A DNA stretch of 52,289 bases from Trichodesmium sp. MAG_R03 (GCA_023356535.1 JAKQYF010000006.1:1-52289); one strand, 5' to 3'; numbered from the stretch's first letter, positions 17,950-27,261 are shown. A program made the numbers and translations. The notes: generated by a model not told the origin, from the letters alone.

Positions 17950-19083
17950 TTAAGTATTAGAATCTGATGCAGAAATATTATTCGGAATATTTGGCGGACA
18001 ATTCTTAATTCCTCTCACTAACCATTCAATAGGTGAAAATATATTGATGGGATTGAAAGGTGCATTTATGTCAATTTTATATTTGTTCCTGCTAGTGTCT
18101 TTTGTATCGGGCCTAATGTCTTTTGTATTGATGCTTTCCTGTGCAAAATCATAGGGATCTCGATCATCTTGCTCCTCTGTTGAAAAGATAGGGTCTTCTT
18201 TAAATTTAGCTTTTGATGCCGTGTCTTGTTGCTTGTTTTCTTCAACAGGGGATTTTACTTCACCCTTACTATTTTTGTAGGTGCCAAAAGCAGAAATATA
18301 AAATAACTGACAGCGATTTTCTGGAGTAGGATCTATGTTCAATCTAGGATGATTTTTAGATTTATCTTTAGGAACATCTATTTTTGCATGAAAAAAGTTT
18401 TTTAACCATTCTAACTGGACATTTGGTCCTTTGTCTAGCATTTCTAGAAACATTTGTTCAGGATAATGATATTTTTCTTCAAGGCACTTTTGATTAACGT
18501 TTGGATCATCTATTTTAGTAATGCCAAAAGCTACATACTGTTCTAATGGTTTTTGACCACTTTTCCTTTGCATAGCGATAAATAGTTTCCTTAGTAAGCT
18601 ATGGTATGGTTTACTCTGTTTATCATTCTGTAACGGACTGAGTAGAAATATAATCCCATGACATTGAAGGAGATAATCAACAACAGTATTCTCTTGACTA
18701 TTTTCGTCCACAAATGTCTTATAAGGGTTCTCTAAAATTTCTCCGGATAGGTCGAAAAATGTTAATTCAGTATTACTTCCATTCTCATTCTTGATAGTGT
18801 AGAAATACTTAGTTTTTTTCCCTTTTACTTCTGTAGAGGGTACAAATCTTCCGTCATCGAAATCATCTAGAGCATCATTAATATATTTTTCTGTATCCTG
18901 GTCAGTTATTTGAATTTTCCCTTTATTGGCTAAATATTCATATAACCTAAGCATATAAACAGATTTTCCTGATCCTCGAAAACCCCAAATTCCCAAGCGA
19001 ATTGGTGAAGGAATTGGTCGTCTTTTTGGAGTCGATTCATTTACATATTCATCAGGAGTTTCGCTTCTTTTTCTATTAAACAT
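17950..19083 (-). CDS. DO-GTPase-like P-loop GTPase
   Basis: A 377-residue soluble GTPase. The P-loop is GFRGSGKS at residues 34-41. The Walker B/G3 motif is FFDLSGE (Asp111). The G4 specificity motif is TKID at 189-192, and a G5-like LFYISAFG follows. Near the C-terminus the motif NIFSPIEWLVRGI matches the end of double-GTPase (DO-GTPase) families that accompany GAP1 proteins, which is the reason for the family call. An acidic, Lys/Asp-rich, probably disordered segment separates G5 from that final motif (about 270-340), unusually long. Start ATG 19083 follows an AAGG-containing leader. It is followed 30 bases later by the GAP1-like gene and preceded by the dynamin-like gene. The expected role is a nucleotide-dependent switch in the same pathway as those genes. 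Confidence 0.75.
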   Translation of the reverse strand: MFNRKRSETPDEYVNESTPKRRPIPSPIRLGIWGFRGSGKSVYMLRLYEYLANKGKIQITDQDTEKYINDALDDFDDGRFVPSTEVKGKKTKYFYTIKNENGSNTELTFFDLSGEILENPYKTFVDENSQENTVVDYLLQCHGIIFLLSPLQNDKQSKPYHSLLRKLFIAMQRKSGQKPLEQYVAFGITKIDDPNVNQKCLEEKYHYPEQMFLEMLDKGPNVQLEWLKNFFHAKIDVPKDKSKNHPRLNIDPTPENRCQLFYISAFGTYKNSKGEVKSPVEENKQQDTASKAKFKEDPIFSTEEQDDRDPYDFAQESINTKDIRPDTKDTSRNKYKIDINAPFNPINIFSPIEWLVRGIKNCPPNIPNNISASDSNT

Positions 19084-19200
19084 AGATTCAATTTACCTTG
19101 TACATAAGTAACTTTATCTGAACATAAATTACAGCTAATTTGACAGTACAGAAAAACAATTATTGGACATTCATAGAATGGCCCAAATACTTTTACAATA

Positions 19201-21366
19201 TTATAGTTCCTTATTGCAAAATAAAGCTTCATCTACTAGATCAAACCATTTTTTCTGTAATTCCTGTTGTGTCTCTAACTCTTGAAATTGTGACCAAATT
19301 TGACTACGATTTTTACTTAATAAAATTTCCCATTCCAGTTCCACTCCTTTAGCACGAGTAATATGGTCTGCAAATTCCTCTACCATGGAAACTCTTGTCC
19401 GGTTAACAGATATCCCTAGTTGATTCAAAGTTTTTTGGCACACTTCAATGGCAATTTGATGGCGCTGTTGGAGATTAGTCAAAATATTATCTATATTCTC
19501 TGGTGTGTTAATAGGTTGCACCGGATCAGGAGATATAACTTCACTAATTTTTTGCCATACATAGGACTGCATAAAACCTTTGTACATAACTTCAAAAGAT
19601 GCAATAAATTTAAATCCTCTTGCTAAATTTGGTAAGTTATTTTTTTGAGCTAATAACTCGGCAAAAGCCTCCCAAAAATCTGCATTTTCTGCATTTACTA
19701 AACTTCCTATTCCTAAATCTATAAATATATCTGCTAAATCTGATTTGGTTTGATTATGATAGTCTTTTAAACCATCCTCTATTGTATGAAAATGCTGCAA
19801 TATACTAGGTCGCATCTGTTGTATTGCTAGAAAATAAGCTCGATCAATTCCTTTTCGCTTTGCCAAGGTTTTAATATCCTTAAAATTAGGAATATTTTCT
19901 GGTTTTTTACATCTATTAATTGCTTGATCAACCTGCTCTTTAAAGTTCTTATTTGGTTCTGAAAGCTCTTCTCGTAGTTTCTTCCGAAATCCTTCAATAC
20001 TCTCATATAGTTCTGCTAAAAATAGTTCTCTCAGTTGCACATATTCAGTATCAATATCAGCATAACCAGCGATCGCCTGCCGTATTTCTTGCAATTTTTC
20101 CTCTATCCAAGTTTGAAAGTTACTCAAATCTTTCAAGGCAGCAGACATATATTGCTTGTCTAAATTTTGCATATTTTTGATCAGATAATGAAGCACTTTT
20201 TCCATGACTTGATTTGCCGCTTTTGAATTTTTGCAATTAGCTTTCAAACATTGTTTAACATGGATTCCTTTGCTAGCCATAGTATTGTTAAAATCCAGAG
20301 ATAGCTGTTCATTTTCCCCATCCTGATTCAGTAACATAAAAACCCATTCTTTCAAAGGAAGTTTGTCTTTCAAAGCTTGAGACGCTACATCATATAAATT
20401 CACATCCTCCCTCCGTAAAAAATCCCCTGTTCCTTTTTTACCTGGTCTCCGAATCAACAAAATAAAATCAATATCTTCCGCCAAAGCTTTAATCATTCGT
20501 TCTGTATCACCCAGTCTTGTATCTCCCAAACCAGGCATATCAACCAAGGCTATTTTTTTCACTCCTACTTCAGGGAAAGTGCAAAAAATTTCTACCTTTT
20601 CTACAGCTAAATGATTGAAAAATTGTGGATTACTTTTAGCATCATAACTTTGTGAAACATATTTTCTAATTTCACTTTTTTGAACTCTAATAAAACGCTT
20701 TTCCGACTGCAATAAGCTAGAATATTTATTTATATGAACATAATAATCCATTCTTAGATGTTCATAAATAGCCTCAGCTTTAGCAGAATGGTGATGATTA
20801 ATTGGCTTAGAAGGAAATGGCAAATTAGCAAATTGATTAAGATTTTTAGGAATATTTTTAAAGCCTAATTCTCGATAATAGGGTGTAATAATCTGTTCAA
20901 TAAAAGACGATTCAGAGTGAAAATAAACCTTAGCATAAGTATCCCCTTCGTGATGATAAATATTACTTTGAACAGTAGTACAAGGCAAGCGATCGCTACT
21001 AGGAATAATTTCTTGATCTTGTTCATTTGTTAGTCCAGCTACATTTTGTAGGAAGGTACTCTTGCCTTGACGTGCTAACCCCACAACACCAATATTAATT
21101 GTGTCACGATTAAGTCTTTGTCGGAGAGTTTCCCAGACCTGACGTTCTTGAACAATTCGGTTTAATATTATCTGAAAATTAATTTGATAAAATTGTTGAA
21201 CTCCCATAGAAGTAGTGGTTGGTAATTTGAGAATTGATTCCTGTAAATCTTTAAGTTTACTTATCTTTAATTCCAGACACTTGAAATAATCCACAGACTT
21301 TTTAGGAATATTTGCAGTAGTTTTGCGCTTGCGAATAATTTCACTGATTAAATCTTCTAAAAGCAT
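19201..21366 (-). CDS. Dynamin-like large GTPase
   Basis: A 721-residue GTPase. An N-terminal helical stretch (about 1-88) precedes the G domain. The P-loop is GLARQGKS at residues 96-103, the G3 motif is DMPG (IALVDMPGLGDTR), and LLNQDGE is the likely G4. The rest (about 400-721) is helical with long charged stretches, as in bacterial dynamin-like and related TRAFAC proteins. No membrane helix is seen, so any membrane contact would be peripheral. I chose ATG 21366; a TTG three codons upstream is possible. The gene opens the minus-strand island, 117 bases ahead of the DO-GTPase-like gene. Dynamin-like GTPases occur both in membrane remodelling and in antiphage systems; the context with a second GTPase and a GAP1-like protein favours a defence or stress switch, by inference. 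Confidence 0.8.
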   Translation of the reverse strand: MLLEDLISEIIRKRKTTANIPKKSVDYFKCLELKISKLKDLQESILKLPTTTSMGVQQFYQINFQIILNRIVQERQVWETLRQRLNRDTINIGVVGLARQGKSTFLQNVAGLTNEQDQEIIPSSDRLPCTTVQSNIYHHEGDTYAKVYFHSESSFIEQIITPYYRELGFKNIPKNLNQFANLPFPSKPINHHHSAKAEAIYEHLRMDYYVHINKYSSLLQSEKRFIRVQKSEIRKYVSQSYDAKSNPQFFNHLAVEKVEIFCTFPEVGVKKIALVDMPGLGDTRLGDTERMIKALAEDIDFILLIRRPGKKGTGDFLRREDVNLYDVASQALKDKLPLKEWVFMLLNQDGENEQLSLDFNNTMASKGIHVKQCLKANCKNSKAANQVMEKVLHYLIKNMQNLDKQYMSAALKDLSNFQTWIEEKLQEIRQAIAGYADIDTEYVQLRELFLAELYESIEGFRKKLREELSEPNKNFKEQVDQAINRCKKPENIPNFKDIKTLAKRKGIDRAYFLAIQQMRPSILQHFHTIEDGLKDYHNQTKSDLADIFIDLGIGSLVNAENADFWEAFAELLAQKNNLPNLARGFKFIASFEVMYKGFMQSYVWQKISEVISPDPVQPINTPENIDNILTNLQQRHQIAIEVCQKTLNQLGISVNRTRVSMVEEFADHITRAKGVELEWEILLSKNRSQIWSQFQELETQQELQKKWFDLVDEALFCNKEL

Positions 21367-21802
21367 AATTTTCAACTAATTGAGATTTTTGTTGTATAAA
21401 GAGTTTAAAACATTTAGGCTAACAAACAAGATAATTTGTTAATTTTTCTTAATTTGACATGGTTGTACTTTCCTGATTTCAAAATTTCAAGGTAGATATC
21501 ATTTCAAAATGTTGAGACTAATATGGAATGAGAAATTTACTCCTAATAGATATTCAGGATAACTGCTACATAACCATTAACATCACCTTCTTAATTCGTC
21601 AAATTGCTTGGTTATTCTTTTATCAGGTGAGAAAATTAAATTTATGCAATTATGATTTCAACTAATTTTTCTGATAACTTTATTGACAACAGATTTAACC
21701 TTGATAAGTTACACCTATCGCGGGCAAGATGCCCGCACTGAAAACATTTAATTTTTAATATCTGTACTTCATATATTTGGAATTTGCTGTATCATTAAAT
21801 AT
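21367..21802. other. Spacer upstream of the GTPase island
   Basis: No gene seen. The part next to the dynamin-like gene is AT-rich and presumably carries the island promoter, but no clear -35/-10 pair can be defended. The right end holds a solo copy of the 116-bp repeat. Confidence 0.5.
21701..21795 (+). repeat. Solo copy of the 116-bp tandem-array unit
   Basis: It reads TTACACCTATCGCGGGCAAG then ATGCCCGCACTGAAAAC, TTTTTAATATCTGTACTTC and GGAATTTGCTGTATCAT, the same block order as each unit of the array at 10938-11412. Confidence 0.75.
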
Positions 21803-22687
21803 TTACAAATCAAGAATATAATTAGCAGTAACTTGAGATTTTTCCAAGTGAGGAACATGACCACAGCTAGAAATCCAAATCAGTTGAGAATTAGCGATCG
21901 CCCTCTCAAACTTACCAGCATCACCAGTGCCCAAAATATTATCATTTTCTCCCCACAAAATCAAAGTTTCCTGCTGAATTAAATGCAATTTTTGTTGACA
22001 ATTACCATACCCACCACTTTTAGTAAAAGAAATTAAAGCTTGACTCCAACCAGGCATTTCTAGATGTAATCTAGCACAAATATTAGCATCTAAACTAGCA
22101 AAACTTTTATCAAAATAAGCACTACGACTAATATTATCTCGCACTTGAGGACGACGCAAAAACTCTGTAGCCAAATAGTCAATTGGAGGAAATATAAACT
22201 TACTAATAATCGGATTATTTTTCATTCCAGCACTATCAATTAATACCAACTTTTTCACAACCTCTGGATAAGTAATAGTAAAATCAATAGCAGCAGCACC
22301 CCCCATAGAAGCACCCACCAAAATCACAGGTTGATTAATCAAAATTTTCCAGAAGTAATAAAGATGAGTAGCGATCGCTTCTGGATTAACTTTTAGATTA
22401 GGTAATCTATCCGTAAACCCAAACCCCAATAAATCTACTGCCCAAGTTTCATGTTGAGTAGCAAGTAATGGCAAAAGACGACGAAATTCAAAAATAGAAC
22501 TATCAAAACCATGTAGTAATAAAATTGGAATATTACCCTCTCCTTTGGATAAAAAAGTTGTATTAATTTCTTGAGAAGTCAAAGGAGTAAAAATTGATTG
22601 AGACTTAATATTTTGAGCAAAATAAATAGATGTAGATTCAGTCAGACTTGTAGTTAGTTTTGGCAAAAAATCAGGAAACATTGGCAT
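21803..22687 (-). CDS. Alpha/beta-fold hydrolase
   Basis: A single-domain alpha/beta hydrolase of 294 residues. The oxyanion-region motif is LLLHGFDSS near residue 57. The nucleophile elbow is VGASMGGAA with Ser127. The acid is probably the Asp of ILWGENDNILG, and the histidine lies in SSCGHVPHLEK near the C-terminus, so the triad is complete. The VDLLGFGFTDR strand-loop is typical of the epoxide hydrolase/haloperoxidase-like group. No signal peptide is apparent. The substrate cannot be deduced. Start ATG 22687 was preferred over the TTG one codon upstream. It has no operon partner; the nearest gene on the same strand is the methyltransferase about 300 bases upstream. Confidence 0.88.
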   Translation of the reverse strand: MPMFPDFLPKLTTSLTESTSIYFAQNIKSQSIFTPLTSQEINTTFLSKGEGNIPILLLHGFDSSIFEFRRLLPLLATQHETWAVDLLGFGFTDRLPNLKVNPEAIATHLYYFWKILINQPVILVGASMGGAAAIDFTITYPEVVKKLVLIDSAGMKNNPIISKFIFPPIDYLATEFLRRPQVRDNISRSAYFDKSFASLDANICARLHLEMPGWSQALISFTKSGGYGNCQQKLHLIQQETLILWGENDNILGTGDAGKFERAIANSQLIWISSCGHVPHLEKSQVTANYILDL

Positions 22688-22980
22688 CAATGAAAATTTT
22701 TGATTAATTCTGAATCATAGTTTAACCCAAAATCTATCATTGACAAAACCATCCAGAAAATATGTAGCTATAGAAATAATGCCTCTAATATCAAGTATCA
22801 TTAATTAGCCACAATAAATTAGCTACCTTTAATCATCTTTAAATGACTTCTGCTGTAAGCCTAGGAAATTTATTTTTTAGTATATAAAAAATAATCACCA
22901 AGGATTGAAATCCAAGTCTTTGTCTTTCAATGCCAAATCCAGAAAAATTGATACTTGAAAAATAAACAACAGAATATTCA

Positions 22981-23811
22981 TCATTCCTCCCTTTTTCTAG
23001 CCTTACCAATATACATAATTGACATATCCTCATTCAGGCTAACTTGAAAAGACCCAGTTTTTCGATATAGCTGATAGTTAAGAATATTTGCCTTCAAGAC
23101 TTGTAATAACTTCCGAATAAATACTTTTAAGGACCTATCAAACTTCATATTTTTTCTCAAAATATTTAACTCTCCCAAAACATAACCTACTTCTCCAAAC
23201 AAATCAAAACCCTTCATTTCTATCTCAACAAAATCAAAAGAAAGCATCAACTCTTTTAGTTCCTCCGGTCGAATAAATTTATGCCAATCATGAATCCCTA
23301 GAGGAATTAATTCTAATAAATTTTCCATTACATAAATCATCACAAATCGAGATTGAAAATTTCTATTTATCGTGTCATAGAAAAAAAGACCAGCAGGTTT
23401 CAAAACTCTATATATTTCTGAGACAACTTGACAATAATCAGAAACATGTTCCAAAACATCAACACAAATCACAACATCAAAAGTATTATCTTGATAAGGC
23501 AATTTTTCAGCAACCCCGATTTTATAGTTAATATCCAAGCTATTTTCATAACTATGTCTTTGAGCAGCTTCTATGCATTTTGTCGAAGAGTCGATACCAT
23601 AAGTTATAGTTCCTTTTTTTGCCATAAACTCACAGGAAAAACCACCCCCACAACCTACATCCAAAACTTTTAATCCCTGCCATTTCAAGATGTATCTATC
23701 GAAAAATTTAAACCTGGGTTCATTGAGATAATAAAGAGCATAAATTTTAGAATTTTTATCCCACCATTTATCACCACTTAAATCGTAATATTCTAAGTTA
23801 TTTTTTGTCAT
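22981..23811 (-). CDS. UbiG-like class I SAM-dependent methyltransferase
   Basis: A 276-residue class I methyltransferase. Motif I is VLDVGCGGGFSCEFMAKKG (about 50-68). The acidic residue binding the SAM ribose lies in YGIDSS, motif II is FDVVICVDVLEHV, and motif III is RVLKPAGLFFYDTINR. The N-terminal YYDLSGDKWWD and the TINRN block resemble UbiG O-methyltransferases. Cyanobacteria make plastoquinone rather than ubiquinone, so the UbiG reaction is not expected and the real substrate is unknown. The start is ATG 23811. Downstream bases 22691-22980 contain no gene; a short open frame overlapping the 3' end is a shadow. Confidence 0.85.
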   Translation of the reverse strand: MTKNNLEYYDLSGDKWWDKNSKIYALYYLNEPRFKFFDRYILKWQGLKVLDVGCGGGFSCEFMAKKGTITYGIDSSTKCIEAAQRHSYENSLDINYKIGVAEKLPYQDNTFDVVICVDVLEHVSDYCQVVSEIYRVLKPAGLFFYDTINRNFQSRFVMIYVMENLLELIPLGIHDWHKFIRPEELKELMLSFDFVEIEMKGFDLFGEVGYVLGELNILRKNMKFDRSLKVFIRKLLQVLKANILNYQLYRKTGSFQVSLNEDMSIMYIGKARKREE

Positions 23812-24310
23812 CGTAATTAATAGATTAGACTTAAAAAGAAAGTTACTTATAATTTTTTATTATTATCGTTTTATTCACATATAAGTTGAATTCATTACAT
23901 AGACTGTAAAAACAGTTTTTCTCCGAAAAAGTACAAAAAAAAGAGAAAAAGCCTCTACCTAATTTTTCTTTAATAATTAATCCCCATAAGACCATTCTGA
24001 AATTCCAGGCAGATGTTCCTCTTTCTGTAGAGAAATTAATCCCATACCAAAGAATTAAACGAGCCATCAATACTCAAAGATTCTCTAGAGATAATTGGCT
24101 GTTAAATGGTAGTTCAAAATTTTCTGGTGGAGTATCATGTTGGCCTACTTTTTTGTATATAGTGTGTGCAGTCAAGATAACTGGAATAAGACTATATTTT
24201 AGCTCAAATCAAGTCCGATTAATGAATTAAAAATCCATTAAATTGTTGCAGGAATTTGATATACTATTAATATTTAATCATCATGAACTCTGAAATATAT
24301 CAATCAATTT
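23812..24310. other. Divergent spacer without recognised gene
   Basis: AT-rich DNA between the methyltransferase (minus strand) and the glycosyltransferase (plus strand), so it should hold both promoters. A 75-codon minus-strand open frame at 23843-24070 has no recognisable motif and I do not support it as a gene. Confidence 0.4.
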
Positions 24311-25042
24311 ATGTCTAATATTTCTATTATTATTCCTACCCTCAATGAAGCAGATTATCTATTTGATACCCTAAATAATCTTTCTTTACTTAATCCCCAA
24401 CCAAAAGAAATATTAATAGTAGATGGTCAGAGTGAAGATGATACAGTTTCTATTGCCACTTCTTTTGGAGTTCCTATTATTAATTCTCCTCAACGTAGAC
24501 GTTCTATTCAAATGAATTTAGGTGGGGAAAAAGCAACAGGAGAAATTATCTGTTTTCTGCACGCTGATACTATAGTAAATAATAACTTAATTTCTATAAT
24601 CTCCGAAACTTTAGCAAATCCAAATATTGTTTGTGGTGGATTTATTTCGATTATGGGCAACTCTGAAACTACTCGCTGGGGTATTTCCTTGCATAATTAT
24701 CTTAAAACTTTTTATGCTCCTCTAATTTTTCGTCCCCATTTATTCTTTAAAGGTTTGCGGATTTTATTTGGGGACCAAGTAATTTTCTGTCGTCGTACAG
24801 ACTTTTGGAAAGTAGGGGGTTTTGATACTAATCAACCCATTATGGAGGATGCTGACTTATGTTTGAAGTTAATCAAATATGGACGAATTTATTTGGTAAA
24901 TCAGTTCGTACATACTAGCGATCGCCGTGTAGCTAAGTGGGGGGTTTTGCAAGCAAATTTTATCTATCTATTTATTGGTTTTTTATGGGGTTTTGGCATC
25001 TCACCTACTTTTCTTAAACGCTTTTATCAAGATATTCGTTAA
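24311..25042 (+). CDS. TIGR04283-type family 2 glycosyltransferase
   Basis: A 243-residue GT-A fold glycosyltransferase. The N-terminus ISIIIPTLNEADYLFDTLNNL, the EILIVDGQSEDDT motif and the metal-binding FLHADT in place of the usual DxD identify the TIGR04283 group. This group is often named rSAM/selenodomain-associated or arsenosugar-related transferase. FGDQVIFCRRTDFWKVGGF and PIMEDADLCLKL are the acceptor-site motifs. The C-terminus has one hydrophobic stretch (FIYLFIGFLWGFGIS) that may touch the membrane. Partner genes of the arsenosugar pathway are not next to it, so the specific substrate is unproven. Start ATG 24311. Confidence 0.85.
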   Translation: MSNISIIIPTLNEADYLFDTLNNLSLLNPQPKEILIVDGQSEDDTVSIATSFGVPIINSPQRRRSIQMNLGGEKATGEIICFLHADTIVNNNLISIISETLANPNIVCGGFISIMGNSETTRWGISLHNYLKTFYAPLIFRPHLFFKGLRILFGDQVIFCRRTDFWKVGGFDTNQPIMEDADLCLKLIKYGRIYLVNQFVHTSDRRVAKWGVLQANFIYLFIGFLWGFGISPTFLKRFYQDIR

Positions 25043-25242
25043 AAAAAGCTTATATCAAAAATGTTATAATCAACGGAGTTGATGGGAGGTAGATGATTAG
25101 TATGGTGGGGCATTTAATACTTTCCCCAGAATAATAATTTATATACTTTTTTAGATACTACCGGATTTAATCAGAACTTACTCTAACACTAGATTATACC
25201 AAGTCCCAATCAGAAAAAAAATTTTCCAAAAGTTACTCAAAA

Positions 25243-25848
25243 ATGGAACTTAACTTAGTAGAGGAAGAAGAACTAGCACCTTGGCGATCGCCCCTAGCCA
25301 GAGCCATAAATAAAAACCAAAGCCTTACTTATGCTCGTTATCTCCAGTTAGCAACAGTCACCCCAGAAGGCCAACCTACTAATCGTACTATCGTATTCCG
25401 AGGTTTTTTATGGCAAACTAATCAGCTAAAATTTATCACTGATAGTCGCAGCCAAAAAGTAGAGGAAATAGAGAAAAATGCCTGGAGTGAAATTTGCTGG
25501 TATTTTCCCAAAACCAGAGAACAATTTCGCCTTAAAGGAAAACTGACTCTAGTTAAAGCCGATAACCCTCACCCCAAACTTACTAAGGTTAGACAAACTA
25601 CATGGCAAGAAATTTCAGACAATGCTAGACAGCAATTTACCTGGCCTCATCCAGGTAAAAGTAAAGTAGAAGCCAGTGCTTTTAAATTGGCTCCACCAGA
25701 CAGAGCTAACCCCCTATTCAACTTTTATCTATTATTACTAGATCCAACAAAAGTCGAGCATTTAGAACTAAGAGAAGAAGCCAAAAATCGCTGGCTTTAT
25801 CAAATTGATATCTATAGAACTTGGACTACTCAAGAGATTAATCCTTAA
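25243..25848 (+). CDS. Pyridoxamine 5'-phosphate oxidase-family FMN-binding protein (Npun_F5749-like)
   Basis: A 201-residue split-barrel flavoprotein. It starts MELNLVEEEELAPWRSPLARA, and the FMN-site region reads YLQLATVTPEGQPTNRTIVFRGF followed by LKFITDSRSQKVEEIEKN. The FRLKGKLTLV and FNFYLLLLDPTKVEHLEL blocks fit the cyanobacterial PPOX group labelled alr4036 or Npun_F5749. These are related to, but distinct from, true PdxH, so the reaction is not certain. No signal peptide or membrane segment is present. A HIP1 octamer lies inside the gene near 25284. It stands alone, with decayed IS DNA downstream. Confidence 0.85.
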   Translation: MELNLVEEEELAPWRSPLARAINKNQSLTYARYLQLATVTPEGQPTNRTIVFRGFLWQTNQLKFITDSRSQKVEEIEKNAWSEICWYFPKTREQFRLKGKLTLVKADNPHPKLTKVRQTTWQEISDNARQQFTWPHPGKSKVEASAFKLAPPDRANPLFNFYLLLLDPTKVEHLELREEAKNRWLYQIDIYRTWTTQEINP

Positions 25849-25886
25849 TATCCTTACAGAGCTTTTCAGATACATGAGCAATAATA

Positions 25887-26198
25887 GTTTCCCAAAAAAT
25901 TGGGTTTAAAGCCTCGCCCTTCTAGGGTGACTTTGATTGAGCTAATTGATATTTCCTAAGTTTTGTAGTAGAAGTTTTGCCCGAAGTATTGCCTAAAACT
26001 GATAATTCAGTAGGTATAGATTTAGGAATTAAAACTAAAGCGAGCTGTAGGGACGTTGCATGCAACGTCCCTACACGGTAAAAAAATTGATGCACCAAAA
26101 CCACTAAAGAAACGAATGCTCGAAGTACCGAAAACTAAGTAAGTCATTATCTAAAAAAACTAAGGGTTCTAAAGGACATGAAAAAGAACGAATATGTG
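25887..26198 (+). pseudogene. tnpB: tnpB (IS200/IS605 family) pseudogene
   Basis: Remnant of a TnpB RNA-guided nuclease gene. One frame reads LPKTDNSVGIDLGIKTKAS, containing the first RuvC aspartate motif (GIDLGIK). A 30-base palindrome then interrupts it, and reading resumes in another frame as GKKIDAPKPLKKRMLEV. After a further frameshift it reads KSLSKKTKGSKGHEKERI, the conserved basic motif that follows in TnpB. The sequence then runs straight into an intron-like RNA segment at 26199. The leading bases (AAATTGGGTTTAAAGCCTCG near 25898) also occur inverted near 31755 and probably belong to the same element class. The N- and C-terminal thirds are missing. Confidence 0.75.
26046..26075. repeat. 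30-base perfect palindrome inside tnpB remnant
   Basis: The half-site TGTAGGGACGTTGCA is followed directly by its exact reverse complement. It sits within the tnpB reading frame between KTKAS and GKKID and disrupts it. A near-palindromic relative occurs at 45561-45582, and the half-site word recurs near 8341 and 5987. Confidence 0.85.
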
Positions 26199-26770
26199 GT
26201 GCGACTCCTTCTTACTAGGAGCCTTTAGAAACTAAAAAGGTATAAGTAGGATCAATGAGGCCACTGAAGGAGAGGCTGTAACAGACGAGGCCCCTGAAAA
26301 AGAGCCTGTTGATAACTGAATTTCGGATGCTGGTGAAACTTCAGCCTGCTAAGGGACAGCAGACTCCCTATCTGGCCACACCGAGCTAGAACTTACCGCT
26401 AGCAGAGTGAAGCTGGCATCAGGCCCCAACCCGAGGTAAGGGTGATCGGCACACTGGGGGTAAAGGGGAGACGGTATGGAGACAGTAAGGAATATCCTTA
26501 AAAAGCGTCTTCTCGTTCGGCATAGAGACCCCCAAAACTCTTGAGTGCACAAGAATAATCCCCGCATCACCTCGCATTAGTAGATGCATCCCTGGGGGTC
26601 ATGTAGGCGAAGTGGACAGTCCTAAACCGTCACAAAAATCTGAAATTCGCAACGAGAAAAAATTCTGAGAGAGTCCTGGGAATAAAGGTCGAAAACCCAG
26701 GATAGGCGGGAAGCGCGGAAACCCCTCCAGTGGATAGGATGCAAGCCACCAATTGCTTGCAGGGTAATCA
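26199..26770 (+). ncRNA. Group II intron-like RNA segment, 3' part missing
   Basis: The segment is GC-richer than its surroundings and full of self-complementary blocks. Its first bases, GTGCGACTCC, fit the GUGYG 5' consensus of bacterial group II introns, and they abut the tnpB remnant. Further blocks such as GGTGAAACTTCAGCCTGC and GGAGACGGTATGG look like domain I of cyanobacterial introns. I cannot find a domain V hairpin or an intron-encoded reverse transcriptase. It is therefore either a decayed 5' half or another structured RNA. A minus-strand open frame at 26349-26570 is a shadow. Confidence 0.45.
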
Positions 26771-26831
26771 GAAATTATTATCGTGGCGTAAGTCCTGACT
26801 TGACTTTTTGCTCTTTGTCTGAAAAATTGAA

Positions 26832-26966
26832 TACAGCGCTTTTCAAATTGATGAACTACATCGCCATAACCAAAACTTTTTAGGGAGGTTGCATAACAAA
26901 AATGCCTTTCATGTCGAGTAGCGAAGCGTCCCTACTGTTGTCTACCGACATGAAAACTGCTGTAAA
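26832..26966 (+). repeat. ACAGCGCTTTTCA repeat, uninterrupted copy
   Basis: It runs ACAGCGCTTTTCAAATTGATG to TGAAAACTGCTGTAAAT, with about 13-base imperfect inverted ends. It is the empty-site counterpart of the interrupted copy at 8157-8489. Confidence 0.7.
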
Positions 26967-27261
26967 TAAAAGCAGTAATGAATTTTAGTAGAAATTCAAC
27001 TGTACCACCACCCAACCTGAAACCTGAAAGCTGAAACCGGCCGCCTACTTAATTTTTAGTCGTCAAGTAAACCCTGCAGGTAGGAAAGTTCTATTGTTTA
27101 CCCAATTGAATTCCGCTGTATGTCATGTCCGGCTTTTTTTATTTACCTTTACTGATACTATGAGTAATAACATTTGCTAAAAATGCACAGTAGAGCATTA
27201 TCTACTGAGGGGGTATTTCCCAATATCTAGTTTGAAATCTATTAAAACTTTTTTACTACTT

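Noticed and set aside
23843-24070. Minus-strand 75-codon open frame
   Set aside because: No motif, no clear ribosome site and poor codon use; it may be decayed coding DNA but cannot be supported.
26349-26570. Minus-strand 73-codon open frame
   Set aside because: It runs antisense to the intron-like RNA; Ser/Arg/Pro-rich composition looks like structured-RNA shadow.
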